The notes beneath the pieces are model-generated. The model saw only the letters and a program-made list of their open reading frames with translations. It searched no databases and was not told where the DNA came from. The translations under genes and the position numbers were made by a program. From Corynebacterium heidelbergense (GTDB taxonomy: Bacteria > Actinomycetota > Actinomycetes > Mycobacteriales > Mycobacteriaceae), in NCBI RefSeq assembly GCF_028609845.1, contig NZ_CP063191.1, positions 1,550,001-1,614,000 of the forward strand: a stretch of DNA of 64,000 bases. The letters are read 5' to 3'. Below are positions 38,576 to 47,775 of the stretch, piece by piece (position 1 is the stretch's first letter; every line of letters begins with the position of its first letter).

Positions 38576-40093
38576 ATGGCACAGACCGCGTCTCAGGAAC
38601 CAACGGAACCCAGAAGTTTTCGCCCGGAGCTCCACCTCACGGCGGAGACTGGCGTACTCGAGGCCCCCGCGGGCGCGATCGTGGCGGGCGGGGCCATGCA
38701 CGTTTTCCAGCAGTTCCGGCCCACCGCCCACGAGGGTTCGCGGTGGGGGCACCAGGTGGCCTCGGGCGCTCCCTACGACTGGGACATCCGCGACGACGTG
38801 CTAGCCCCGCGCACGCAGGACGGGGAGGTGGATGTGCTCGCGGGGTCCGCGATTGAGGTGGGGCCGAGCGCCGCCGAGCTCTTCTTCGTCGTCGCCACCG
38901 GTGCCCGCAGGGGGGCCGAGCACAGTGAGGAACACGGGCAGCGCCACTTTCATATCCACCGGGCCCGCATGGCCGATGTGGACGCCCACTGCGAGATCTC
39001 CGACGATCCCAAGCAGGTGGACCCCACGGTGGAACGCCTGGGGCCCATCGATATCGAGGATTCTGCGCATCCCATCCGCAACCTGGTCACCCCCAGCGTG
39101 ATCCCGGCGTCGGAGGGGTGGATCATGATGGCCCTGAACCTCCTGGCGGACGACGACGCTGAAATCGTCTTGCTCCATTCCGCCGACCGTCAGCACTGGG
39201 TGCTCTCGGGGGTCCTGGACCTGCCCCCGGAGGCCGGGCTCCCTACCGCGCGGCGCCCCTATGCCCCCCGCCTAGCCCGCATCGAAGATCAGGCCGATGG
39301 GGAGGTGTACGACGTCGTCTTCCTCACTTTTCCCGGCGAGGCGGGCGAACCCGAGGAGATCGCCGGGTACGTCGTGGGCCATGTAGAGGGCACGCACTTT
39401 TCCGTACGCACCCCGTTTACCGTCTTGGATTACGGGCACGATTTCACCCGACCCCGGATCATCCCGGCCCCCTCCCCCCTCATGCTGGGGCTCGTCGGCG
39501 CGCGCCCCTCCGGTTCCGGGCAGTGGGCCAATTGCCTCTCCGCACCGCGATTCCTGTCACTCGTGGATGGCGCCATCTACCAGGACATCATCGGTACCCC
39601 TTCGGCCATCACCGGTTACTCCGATCACGCGTTGCTGTGGACCGGCCAGTTGGACGCCAATGGGGGGCGCGTGGACGTCACCATCCGCGACGCCGCCGGT
39701 GGCCAACTGGTGGAGGTCGGGTATGCCGCCGGGGAAGTCAGCGTGACCCGCGGCAACGGGGATAGCCGCACGGCCCCGCTGGCGGAGGCGGATTCCGACA
39801 CGCTCGCGGTGTTCGTGGATGGCCCGGTCTGCGAGGTCTTCGCAGACGGCGGGGCGGTGAGCCTGACCAGCGCGATTCCCAGCGGGACCCACCCCGCCGC
39901 CGTGGTGGTCAACACCTACGGCGATGCGGAGGTGCGTACGGCGATGGTTACTGCGGGCCAGCAGATCCAGCGGGCCCAGGCGGGCTTGGGTTCCCCGGAC
40001 GAACATGATGCTTTCCTGGCGGCCGCTCTCCAGGCGGATCGTGAACTCAGCTCTGAGTGGCTCGAGGAAAACGGGGGCGGCGCCGACGAGTAG
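38576..40093 (+). CDS. GH32-like protein with degenerate active site
   Basis: 505 residues. GH32 architecture is visible: FRPELHLTAETG at the start, LDYGHDFTRPRII (~residue 283, matching the DxGxDFYAxQ signature), CLSAPRFLSLVDGAIYQ and a C-terminal beta-sandwich (DTLAVFVDGPVCEVFADGGA). The nucleophile motif WMNDPNG reads GVLEAPAG, so the catalytic Asp is gone. The RDP and EC motifs were not found at the expected places. It is probably a non-catalytic sugar-binding or regulatory protein. ATG 38576 has AGGAGGA five bases upstream. It follows glgA by 77 bp, so a link to glycogen metabolism is possible. Convergent with rlmA-like. Confidence 0.75.
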   Translation: MAQTASQEPTEPRSFRPELHLTAETGVLEAPAGAIVAGGAMHVFQQFRPTAHEGSRWGHQVASGAPYDWDIRDDVLAPRTQDGEVDVLAGSAIEVGPSAAELFFVVATGARRGAEHSEEHGQRHFHIHRARMADVDAHCEISDDPKQVDPTVERLGPIDIEDSAHPIRNLVTPSVIPASEGWIMMALNLLADDDAEIVLLHSADRQHWVLSGVLDLPPEAGLPTARRPYAPRLARIEDQADGEVYDVVFLTFPGEAGEPEEIAGYVVGHVEGTHFSVRTPFTVLDYGHDFTRPRIIPAPSPLMLGLVGARPSGSGQWANCLSAPRFLSLVDGAIYQDIIGTPSAITGYSDHALLWTGQLDANGGRVDVTIRDAAGGQLVEVGYAAGEVSVTRGNGDSRTAPLAEADSDTLAVFVDGPVCEVFADGGAVSLTSAIPSGTHPAAVVVNTYGDAEVRTAMVTAGQQIQRAQAGLGSPDEHDAFLAAALQADRELSSEWLEENGGGADE

Positions 40094-40107
40094 GCCGAAG
40101 CCGATAA

Positions 40108-40980
40108 CTAGTGGGCCTGGCCCAGCCGGGTCACCACGGCGCGGGCTGTCACCGCCATGGTGGACGGTAGCTGCGCGATTCGCTCTTGCAGCACCTGGGG
40201 GTGGATGTGCCGGGCGGAGGGGCTCATCCCGATCTGTGCAGAGATGCTGGCCTGGTCCAGGTTCATCTCGAACTCCACCGTTTCGGGCTCGCCGACGACC
40301 TTGAGGTGACCGCTGGCCTGCTTGATCATCCGGTCCACCTTGCCCTCCTCCACATCGAGGATGCCCAGCGGCTCGCGCAGTTCCACGAGGTGGCCCACCT
40401 CCGGGGTGAGCACCACAACCTGCCCCGCAGGCTTGAGGATGCGGGCGAACTCCGCAGCGTTGCGCGGCGCGAAGACGACCATGATGGCGTCCACGCTCCC
40501 CTCCCGAAGGGGCAGAGTGGACCAGGCATCCGCGACGACCGCTCCGATACGCGGATGAGCATTTGCCAACCGCTTCGCGGCAGCCGTGGACACGTCGATG
40601 CCGACCCCGCGAGAATTCTGGATCGTGTCGAGAGCGTGAGAGAGGTAGTACCCCGTGCCCGCGCCGATCTCCACAATGGCGGGGTGAGCCTCCTCGGCCA
40701 CGTGGGCCTCGTCCAGTACCAACTCGACGTGGTGGGTCACGGCCTCCACGAAGGGCGCGAAGTGCCCGCCGGAGAGGAAGGTTTCCCGGGCGTCGATCAT
40801 GGAGGCGTCGTCCCCGGAGTAGCGCAACCCCGCCCCGCCGCACAACGTCACATAACCCTGCCGCGCCACCTCGTAGGTGTGTCCCGTGTCGGACACGACA
40901 GTTTGCCACCGGTCTTCTCCCGGGGTAAGTCGGGACCCGTCGACGGGATCGGCAAGCAGGTCTATGACGTCTGACAGCAC
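40108..40980 (-). CDS. RlmA-like 23S rRNA (guanine-N1) methyltransferase
   Basis: 290 residues. It has the RlmA pattern of a small N-terminal domain (LLADPVDGSRLT... NGHTYEVARQGYVTL-like region here with GHTYEVARQGYVTLC) followed by a SAM fold: IVEIGAGTGYYLSHAL, GIDVSTAAAKRLA, AVVADAWSTLPL. It probably methylates G745/G748 of 23S rRNA or a related guanine. The four Cys of the classical N-terminal zinc site are missing. GTG 40980 is chosen because GGAGGACAAGGA lies just upstream; GTG 40998 would add six residues without a ribosome site. It follows pepA in the same direction by 39 bp. Confidence 0.78.
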   Translation of the reverse strand: MLSDVIDLLADPVDGSRLTPGEDRWQTVVSDTGHTYEVARQGYVTLCGGAGLRYSGDDASMIDARETFLSGGHFAPFVEAVTHHVELVLDEAHVAEEAHPAIVEIGAGTGYYLSHALDTIQNSRGVGIDVSTAAAKRLANAHPRIGAVVADAWSTLPLREGSVDAIMVVFAPRNAAEFARILKPAGQVVVLTPEVGHLVELREPLGILDVEEGKVDRMIKQASGHLKVVGEPETVEFEMNLDQASISAQIGMSPSARHIHPQVLQERIAQLPSTMAVTARAVVTRLGQAH

Positions 40981-41019
40981 GGGGTCCTTGTCCTCCACAT
41001 TCGTCTTAACAGGTGAGAC

Positions 41020-42498
41020 TCAGCGTCCCAACCACTGTACAAGAGTACGGGCTGCAAATCCCGTGCCCAGCGGGGATACCTCGTTGTACTCGCTTTCCGC
41101 CCGGCCCGGACCCGCGATGTCCAGGTGGATCAGGGGAATGCCGCGGGTGAACTCGCGCAAGAACATCGCAGCGGTGATGGCTCCCGGCCCCTTCGGAGTC
41201 TGGGATACGTCGGCCAGTGCGGACTTCACCTCCGCCCGCAGGTACACAGGCTGCGGCATCGGCCACCAGTTCTCCCCCACTGCGGCACCCCGGCGCGCCA
41301 GCTTCACCGCGGTGTTCCAGTCCTCGCTGAACACCGCCCCCGTGCGCAATCCCAAGGCAACCTTCGCCGCGCCCGTGAGGGTAGCCAGGCTCACCAGGGT
41401 GGTCGGCCGGTACTTCTTGGCCCCATAGCTCAGCGCGTCCGCGAGTAACATGCGGCCCTCGGCGTCGGTGTTCGTCACCTCCGTGGTGATGCCGCCGTAG
41501 TGTTCCACCACATCCCCGGGCCGGTAGGCACCACCGGAGATCATGTTCTCCGCCGTGGGAACCAGGGCCACAATCTTCCGGGGAACCTGGGCCGTTGCCA
41601 ACTCCCGGAATGCGGCGATGACGGAGGCCCCACCCGTCATATCCGTTCGCATCGTCTGCATTCCCGCGGAGGGTTTGAGGCTGTAGCCGCCGGTATCGAA
41701 GGTCACCCCCTTGCCCACGAGCACCACGGTGCCACCACGTCGCTTGATGCCCACCCGCTCCGGGTCCCACACCAGCTCGATAAGCATAGGCGGATGCTCG
41801 GATCCCCGGCCCACGGCGAGGATTCCGCCGAAGCCCTTGTCCTCCAGCCATTGCTGGTCGCGGAGCTTGACCTTGACCCCGTCGATCCCCTCGATCACGG
41901 ACTTGGCTTGGCGGGCCAACCATTGGGGGCTCTTGACGTTGCTGGGGGTATTGGCCAGGTCCCGCGACAGGCACGTGGCCGCCCCCAACCGCACACCGGC
42001 GCTCACCGCCTTGTCCAGCACGCGGGACCGGGAGGCCTTCGCCGCGCCCGCGAGCGATCCGGCCAAGGTGAAGTGCACGTTGCGCACCCGCGGTTGGCTG
42101 CGTTCGTTGCTGATTCTATAGGTGTGCCCCCCCACAATCACACCGATGACGAAGCTGCGAACCTGCGCCGCGACGGCGCCCGACGGTACCTCCACCTGCA
42201 CGAGGTGCTTCTTGGCGCGCACGGGGTGCCCAGCGATGACGGTGTTCAACCTCCGGATGAGCTGGGCACCGGCGCCCCGCCACCCGGCGTCGTTGAATTC
42301 CGCCCCCTCCGTCAAATCCAACACCTGGCGCGGCTCGCCGGGGACGAACACATCCCACACCCCATCGGCTGCCAGCTCGACCCCCGGTCCGCCCTGGCTG
42401 CGCTCGCAAATTCTCACGTCGAGGACTTCGCTGCCACTGGCGCGTTCCCCGAAGGTGACCTGGGGAATGGTCTGAGGAATGACGGGGACCGGCACCAT
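41020..42498 (-). CDS. pepA: leucyl aminopeptidase (M17)
   Basis: 492 residues. M17 signatures are present: LVGKGVTFDTGGYSLKP (metal and catalytic Lys) and NTDAEGRMLLADAL (metal ligands and Arg). The N-terminal ~170 residues form the non-catalytic domain. It removes N-terminal residues from peptides in the cytoplasm with two divalent metals. ATG 42498 follows AAGGAG, which lies at the end of the DivIVA-domain gene; the gap is 5 bp. Confidence 0.93.
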   Translation of the reverse strand: MVPVPVIPQTIPQVTFGERASGSEVLDVRICERSQGGPGVELAADGVWDVFVPGEPRQVLDLTEGAEFNDAGWRGAGAQLIRRLNTVIAGHPVRAKKHLVQVEVPSGAVAAQVRSFVIGVIVGGHTYRISNERSQPRVRNVHFTLAGSLAGAAKASRSRVLDKAVSAGVRLGAATCLSRDLANTPSNVKSPQWLARQAKSVIEGIDGVKVKLRDQQWLEDKGFGGILAVGRGSEHPPMLIELVWDPERVGIKRRGGTVVLVGKGVTFDTGGYSLKPSAGMQTMRTDMTGGASVIAAFRELATAQVPRKIVALVPTAENMISGGAYRPGDVVEHYGGITTEVTNTDAEGRMLLADALSYGAKKYRPTTLVSLATLTGAAKVALGLRTGAVFSEDWNTAVKLARRGAAVGENWWPMPQPVYLRAEVKSALADVSQTPKGPGAITAAMFLREFTRGIPLIHLDIAGPGRAESEYNEVSPLGTGFAARTLVQWLGR

Positions 42499-42503
42499 GG
42501 GGG

Positions 42504-42857
42504 TTACTCCTTGTTCTCCGGCACGAGGCCGCGTGCGTTGTTAGGTTCGGCATCGGCTGCTGCGTTCGGACTGTTGACTCCGGTGGTAGCCTCCAGCTCC
42601 GCGAGCCGTGCAGAAACACGCCTCAGGTAGGCGTCCACCTCCGCCATTCGATAGCCACGAAGGGCGACGGAAAAACGGATGCCGCTGATCCGATCGGCGG
42701 TGATCGGGGATTCCATAATGGACGCCAGGTGCGCGGCGCGCTGCGGACCACTGGAGACATCCGGCAGGCGCTCACCGCGGCCGAAGACCTGCGCCAGCAG
42801 CAGGGCCAGCACGCAGCCCACCAGCAGCGCCCCGGCCAGCGACAGCAACCAATACAT
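42504..42857 (-). CDS. membrane-anchored DivIVA-domain protein
   Basis: 117 residues. An N-terminal membrane helix (1-24) is followed by the DivIVA consensus ITADRISGIRFSVALRGYRM, AEVDAYLRRVSARLAELE. It resembles M. tuberculosis Rv1209 (recalled). It likely associates with the inner membrane and possibly polar growth machinery; the exact role is unknown. The C-terminal 25 residues are disordered. It is directly upstream of pepA and 23 bp downstream of the LOG gene, all on minus. Confidence 0.82.
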   Translation of the reverse strand: MYWLLSLAGALLVGCVLALLLAQVFGRGERLPDVSSGPQRAAHLASIMESPITADRISGIRFSVALRGYRMAEVDAYLRRVSARLAELEATTGVNSPNAAADAEPNNARGLVPENKE

Positions 42858-42880
42858 AGTGCCCTAGAGTACCCAGGCCA

Positions 42881-43795
42881 CTAGGAGGAGTTGGAATCGC
42901 GGAACTGATCGATCTGTTGGTTGAGGATCTCCGTTTCCTCAATCAGTGTTTCGCGGCGCGCCTCCAGATCCTCCACAAAGCCGCGGTGGGCCCGCACACA
43001 GAAGTCCACGGCCTCTTGCGGCGAATCGGTGACCAGGAAGAGGTCTGGGTCGGACGCGGAGATCATTTCCTCCTCCACCAAGCGGGTGCGGATCCACTCC
43101 ACCAGGCCACCCCAGAACTCGGTGCCCATGAGGATGATGGGGAAGCGCTGAATTTTCTCCGTCTGCGTCATGACCAGCGCCTCGAATAGCTCATCCAACG
43201 TGCCGAAGCCGCCGGGAAGGCAGATGAAAGCCTGGGAGTATTTCAGAAACATCGTCTTGCGCACGAAGAAGTAGCGGAAGTGCAACCCCAGGTCCACCCA
43301 CTCGTTGAGGCCCTGCTCCATGGGCAGCTCGATGCCCAGGCCGATGGACAGGCCCCCGGCCTCGTGGGCCCCCCGGTTGGGTGCCTCCATGAGGCCCGGA
43401 CCGCCGCCGGTGATGACGGCGTATCCGGCCTCGTGGATGCAACGGCCCAGCTCCCGCCCCTTGGCGTAGTAGGGGTGGTCCGGCTTTACCCGGGCGGAGC
43501 CGAACACGGTGATGGCCTTCGGAATCTTGGCCAGGGCCCCGAACCCGTCGACGAACTCGGACTGAATGCGCATCACCCGCCAGGGGTCCGTGTGCAGCCA
43601 GTCGGTGCTCGTCTGCTCCCCCAGCAGGCGCTGATCCGTGGTGCTGGCCTGCTTGCTACGCAACTGGCTGCCGCGCAGCACCACCGGGCCACGCAGTCCG
43701 AAATCCTGGCGCCGGGGATGGGTGTTGACGTCCGGGCCGTCGTGGGGCTGTGCGGTAGCGCCGGAGCCAGCAGGGGAAGAGTTGTGTTCAGTCAC
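42881..43795 (-). CDS. LOG-family (TIGR00730) nucleotide phosphoribohydrolase-like protein
   Basis: 304 residues. A Rossmann-like core carries the LOG signatures GGGPGLMEAPNRGAHEAGG and PGGFGTLDELFE with the catalytic Glu. Plant and some bacterial LOG proteins release cytokinin bases from nucleoside 5'-monophosphates; here a broader nucleotide hydrolase is as likely. Residues 1-60 are disordered and the last ~35 form a charged helix. GTG 43795 (MTEHNSSPAG) is used; the 60-residue longer frame overlaps dapE and lacks family sequence. It follows dapE by 76 bp. Confidence 0.85.
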   Translation of the reverse strand: MTEHNSSPAGSGATAQPHDGPDVNTHPRRQDFGLRGPVVLRGSQLRSKQASTTDQRLLGEQTSTDWLHTDPWRVMRIQSEFVDGFGALAKIPKAITVFGSARVKPDHPYYAKGRELGRCIHEAGYAVITGGGPGLMEAPNRGAHEAGGLSIGLGIELPMEQGLNEWVDLGLHFRYFFVRKTMFLKYSQAFICLPGGFGTLDELFEALVMTQTEKIQRFPIILMGTEFWGGLVEWIRTRLVEEEMISASDPDLFLVTDSPQEAVDFCVRAHRGFVEDLEARRETLIEETEILNQQIDQFRDSNSS

Positions 43796-43871
43796 GGGAT
43801 AATCGGTTCCAATTCTGGGTTGTGGGATGTCGGTGCGGTAGTCACTGCGCTTGGCGGTGGTCGAAGCGTGG

Positions 43872-45083
43872 CTAGGTGGTGAGGAACTCCAACAGCTGAG
43901 CGCTGACCTCCTCGATCTGAGCGACGGGGCAGCGCTCCTCCCGGGTGTGGCACAGGCTCGGGTCCCCGGGGCCAAAGTTCACCGCCGGGATGCCCAGGCC
44001 GGAGAACCGCGCCACGTCAGTCCACCCGAACTTGGGCCCCACCTTCCCGCCCGTCGCGGCCACGAGGCGCGCCGCCGCCGGCTGGTGCAGTCCGGGAAGC
44101 GCGCCGGGGGCGGCGTCGTCAATATGCAGACTGAACCCCTCCGCAGGGTCATCGGGCGTGCCCACCGCCAGCACCTCCCAGGTGTGCTGAAGAGCTTGCT
44201 CCACGGACCGGTTCGGGGCGAAGCGGAAGTTGATGAAGGCCCAGGCCTCGTCGGGAATAGTGTTCGTGGCCACCCCGCACTCGGTGGTCACGACGTTCAG
44301 GCCCTCCCGGTAAGTCAGCCCATCGATTTCGACGCTGCGGGGGGCATAGTCGGCGACCCGCAATAGCACGCGAGCCAGCCGGTGCATCGCGTTGTCCCCC
44401 AGCCAGGAACGCGCGGAGTGGGCGCGCTGGCCGTGGGCAGTGACGCGGACCCGGACCGTTCCCTGGCACCCGGCCTCGATAAGCCCGGCGGAGGGCTCCC
44501 CCAGCAGGGCCAAGCTACCCTCCAGCACCTCCGGGGATCTCTGCACGAGGTGATTGAGGCCGTTATACGTGGTGGCTACTTCCTCTCCCTCGTAGAGCAC
44601 CAGGGTGAGGTCCCGCGTGAGCCGAGGGGAGCCCGCGAGGCTGACAAAGGCGTGGATGTAACAGGCATCCCCGGACTTCATATCCACGCTGCCCAAGCCG
44701 TAGATGGTCTGCTGCCCGGGCGGCTCGCTATGGGGATCTGCGGCCACGCGCGAGGGCAAGTTGTCGGCGGGAGGGACCGTGTCGATGTGCCCGGCGAGCA
44801 CCACCCGGTCCCCCAGCCCGCGTTGGGTGCGGGCGACGATGGTGTTACCGCTGCGGTGCAGGTCGAAGGCGGGCTGATTGGCAGCCAGCAGTTGTTCCCT
44901 CGCGCGCTGCAGGGCGTGGTGCAGGGCATCGGCCAGTTGGGCCTCGTGGTGCGATTCGCTGTACACGTCCACGAGCTGCCGGGTGAGCGCGACCGGGCCT
45001 GCTGTGAGGTCCAGGTCCGGCGCATCGATACGGGCCCGGCTGCCGGGGTCCGCAATCTCGGGGTTAGGAGTGTCGTCGGTCAT
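43872..45083 (-). CDS. dapE: succinyl-diaminopimelate desuccinylase DapE
   Basis: 403-residue M20 metallopeptidase. Motifs: LAGHIDTVPPADN (first metal His/Asp), GLGSVDMKSG (bridging Asp), YEGEEVA (catalytic Glu-Glu), and a C-terminal LCHTREERC with the last metal His. It converts N-succinyl-LL-diaminopimelate to LL-diaminopimelate for lysine and cell-wall synthesis. ATG 45083 follows AGGATGG; the 45113 start adds ten unrelated residues. Divergent from aroP. Confidence 0.93.
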   Translation of the reverse strand: MTDDTPNPEIADPGSRARIDAPDLDLTAGPVALTRQLVDVYSESHHEAQLADALHHALQRAREQLLAANQPAFDLHRSGNTIVARTQRGLGDRVVLAGHIDTVPPADNLPSRVAADPHSEPPGQQTIYGLGSVDMKSGDACYIHAFVSLAGSPRLTRDLTLVLYEGEEVATTYNGLNHLVQRSPEVLEGSLALLGEPSAGLIEAGCQGTVRVRVTAHGQRAHSARSWLGDNAMHRLARVLLRVADYAPRSVEIDGLTYREGLNVVTTECGVATNTIPDEAWAFINFRFAPNRSVEQALQHTWEVLAVGTPDDPAEGFSLHIDDAAPGALPGLHQPAAARLVAATGGKVGPKFGWTDVARFSGLGIPAVNFGPGDPSLCHTREERCPVAQIEEVSAQLLEFLTT

Positions 45084-45188
45084 CGCCCGCCATCCTAGGG
45101 CGCACCAAACCAAAGCGCTGTGATTGTCTCACACTCAATGCGCTCTGGGGGGTGCTAAATAGCTGGTCGATTGTGGTTGAATCTCTCT

Positions 45189-46709
45189 ATGTCAACACCA
45201 GCCAGCCCCTCACCCCATTCCCCCGGCGCGCCCGCGTCCTCAGGCGCAAACGGCACCCCGGCGGCGACCCCCGGCACCCGCGCCACCGACACGCCCACGG
45301 TTGACACGGCGGGGGCACCCGACCGCTCCACCGCAGACAGCGGCGGCCTCGGCCACGGACTGAAAACACGGCACCTCACGATGATGGGCCTGGGGTCCGC
45401 CATCGGTGCCGGGCTGTTCCTGGGTACCGGCGTAGGCATCAGGGCTGCGGGTCCGGCCGTTTTGCTCTCCTATGTCGTCGCCGGGATCCTCGTGATCTTC
45501 GTCATGCGCATGCTCGGTGAGATGGCGGCGGCCCGTCCGGCCTCCGGCTCCTTCGCCACCTATGGGCGACAAGCTTTCGGTCACTGGGCCGGTTTCTCCA
45601 TGGGTTGGTTGTACTGGTTCATGCTCATCATGGTGATGGGTGCGGAGATCACCGGCGCGGGCAACATTATGGGCCGCTGGTTCGGCGTGGAAGGGTGGAT
45701 TCCCGGGCTCGTGGCCGTGGTCTTCTTTACAATCGTCAACCTGGCCGCCGTGCGAGGCTTCGGGGAGTTCGAGTACTGGTTCGCCTTCATCAAGATTGCG
45801 GTCATCGTCGCCTTCTTGCTGATCGCAGCGGGCCTGCTGCTGGGGCTGTTCCCCAACTACTCCTCACCGGGTCTGTCCAACTTCCACCCCTTCGCACCGA
45901 AGGGATTGAGCGGCATTGCCACGGGCCTGCTCGCGGTGGCATTCGCGTTCGGCGGTATTGAGATCATCACCATCGCCGCCGCCGAGTCGGAGCATCCCAG
46001 CGAATCCATCACCACGGCGGTACGCGCGGTGGTCTGGCGTATCTCGGTGTTCTACCTGGGGGCGGTGTTCTTCATCGCCGCCCTGCTGCCTTTCGAGACC
46101 CTGGGTAAGGCGGAATCCGCAGCCGAGTCGCCATTCACCCGAGTTCTGCAGCTCGCCAACGTTCCGGGGGTGGTCATGGGGATGGAGATCATCATTGTCC
46201 TCGCCCTGCTGTCCGCCTTCAACGCCCAGATCTACGCGACCTCCCGCCTGACATACAGCTTCGCCAAGACGGGGTACGCCCCCAAGATCTTCCGCCGCGT
46301 CAATTCCCAGCAGGTGCCGGTGTACGCCGTGCTGGGTTCGCTCGTCTTCGCCTTCCTGTCCGTGGCTTTGCAGGTGTGGGGGCCGGCGAACCTCATCACG
46401 ATCTTGTTCAATGCTGTGGGCGGCACGTTGTTGCTCATCTGGGCGGTCATCACGCTGTCCGCCATCCGGTTGCGCCCGCACCTGGTTGCCGAGGGCTCCC
46501 TCAAGGTCCGGATGTGGGGCTACCCCTGGTTGCCGTGGATCACCTTGGCCATGATCGGTGGGTTGGCCGCTCTCATGCTCTGGGATCCGGAGGCCCGAAT
46601 GCAGGTCGTGACCGTAGCCGTCGTCGCGGTGGTTTTGTCTGCCATCGGTGTGGTGGTGGGCAACCGTAAGGGTGTGGGTGAGGACGCTACCCTCGGCGCG
46701 CGGGTCTAA
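45189..46709 (+). CDS. aroP: aromatic amino acid permease AroP-like
   Basis: 506 residues, 12 membrane helices. [20 protein letters not shown] and [23 protein letters not shown] closely match C. glutamicum AroP, which transports Phe, Tyr and Trp and also lies between dapD and dapE (recalled). A ~60-residue Pro/Ser/Thr/Ala-rich N-terminal extension is unusual for the family. No ribosome site precedes ATG 45189, and an internal start is conceivable. It is followed at 73 bp by dapD, which has its own promoter. Confidence 0.88.
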   Translation: MSTPASPSPHSPGAPASSGANGTPAATPGTRATDTPTVDTAGAPDRSTADSGGLGHGLKTRHLTMMGLGSAIGAGLFLGTGVGIRAAGPAVLLSYVVAGILVIFVMRMLGEMAAARPASGSFATYGRQAFGHWAGFSMGWLYWFMLIMVMGAEITGAGNIMGRWFGVEGWIPGLVAVVFFTIVNLAAVRGFGEFEYWFAFIKIAVIVAFLLIAAGLLLGLFPNYSSPGLSNFHPFAPKGLSGIATGLLAVAFAFGGIEIITIAAAESEHPSESITTAVRAVVWRISVFYLGAVFFIAALLPFETLGKAESAAESPFTRVLQLANVPGVVMGMEIIIVLALLSAFNAQIYATSRLTYSFAKTGYAPKIFRRVNSQQVPVYAVLGSLVFAFLSVALQVWGPANLITILFNAVGGTLLLIWAVITLSAIRLRPHLVAEGSLKVRMWGYPWLPWITLAMIGGLAALMLWDPEARMQVVTVAVVAVVLSAIGVVVGNRKGVGEDATLGARV

Positions 46710-46767
46710 CCCGCGCTCGCAAAGGGGGGGGAAGGGAACACACGGGGGCCAGAAGAACCGTGGGCAC

Positions 46768-46773
46768 TACAAT
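46768..46773 (+). promoter_or_regulatory. dapD promoter (-10), short or no leader
   Basis: TACAAT is a near-consensus -10, 9 bases before the dapD ATG, so the leader would be about 0-3 nt. No ribosome site is present. Confidence 0.5.
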
Positions 46774-46782
46774 CGGGAAACT

Positions 46783-47775
46783 ATGACTGGAGCTCAAGGT
46801 TTAGGAATTGCAACGCTCACGACCGACGGTACCGTTTTGGACACGTGGTACCCCTCCCCCGAACTCACCGAGGACTCGGCGCAGGCGAAAAACGCCTCCC
46901 CCGGAACCCACCCCGTGGATGCTGCCGAGCTGGAGCAGTGGGTCGCCGACCTCGTCGGGGAGGATGACCTGCGCGGTGTTCGTCGCACGGCGGTGCGCAC
47001 CACCATCCCAGACCTAGATACTCCCCCGGCTGATGCCTACGACGCGTACTTGCGACTACACCTCATTTCCACCCGTCAGCTCGAGCCCCACGGCTGCAAC
47101 CTGGACGGGATCTTCGGCGTTCTCAACAACGTAGTCTGGACCAACCACGGGCCCTGTGCGGTGCAGAACTTCGAGGAGACCCGCGGTCGGCTGAGCGCCC
47201 AGCGGGGCCCGGTGGAGGTCTTGAGCGTGGACAAGTTCCCCCGGATGGTGGACTACGTGCTGCCCTCCGGTGTTCGCATTGGGGATGCGGATCGGGTCCG
47301 TCTGGGCGCCCACCTCGCGGAGGGGACCACCGTCATGCACGAGGGCTTCGTAAACTTCAACGCCGGCACGCTGGGCTCCAGCATGGTGGAGGGCCGCATT
47401 TCCGGGGGTGTCGTGGTGGGCAACAACTCCGACATCGGGGGCGGGGCCTCCATCATGGGCACGCTCTCCGGCGGTGGCAAAGAAGTCATCCGGATCGGTG
47501 AGCGTTGCCTGGTGGGGGCCAACGCCGGTGTGGGCATTTCCCTGGGGGATGACTGCATCGTGGAGGCCGGCCTCTACATCACCTTCGGTACCAAGGTGAC
47601 GGTTTCCGGGGCCGTCGCTGAGGCCGCAGGCGTGTCTGCGGGCGAGGCCGTGAAGGCCTCTCAGCTCAGCGGAGCCTCCGGCGTGCTGTTCCGCCGCAAC
47701 TCCGTCAGCGGCGCCGTGGAGGCAATCCCCAACGGCACGGCGGTGACCCTCAACGAGGCCCTGCACCAGAACTAG
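46783..47775 (+). CDS. dapD: tetrahydrodipicolinate N-succinyltransferase DapD
   Basis: 330 residues. The C-terminal half has the left-handed beta-helix ([60 protein letters not shown]) of the actinobacterial DapD type. It succinylates tetrahydrodipicolinate in lysine/diaminopimelate synthesis. ATG 46783 ([12 protein letters not shown]) is chosen; the upstream frame overlaps aroP. Its stop overlaps the dapC stop by four bases (CTAG). Confidence 0.93.
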   Translation: MTGAQGLGIATLTTDGTVLDTWYPSPELTEDSAQAKNASPGTHPVDAAELEQWVADLVGEDDLRGVRRTAVRTTIPDLDTPPADAYDAYLRLHLISTRQLEPHGCNLDGIFGVLNNVVWTNHGPCAVQNFEETRGRLSAQRGPVEVLSVDKFPRMVDYVLPSGVRIGDADRVRLGAHLAEGTTVMHEGFVNFNAGTLGSSMVEGRISGGVVVGNNSDIGGGASIMGTLSGGGKEVIRIGERCLVGANAGVGISLGDDCIVEAGLYITFGTKVTVSGAVAEAAGVSAGEAVKASQLSGASGVLFRRNSVSGAVEAIPNGTAVTLNEALHQN

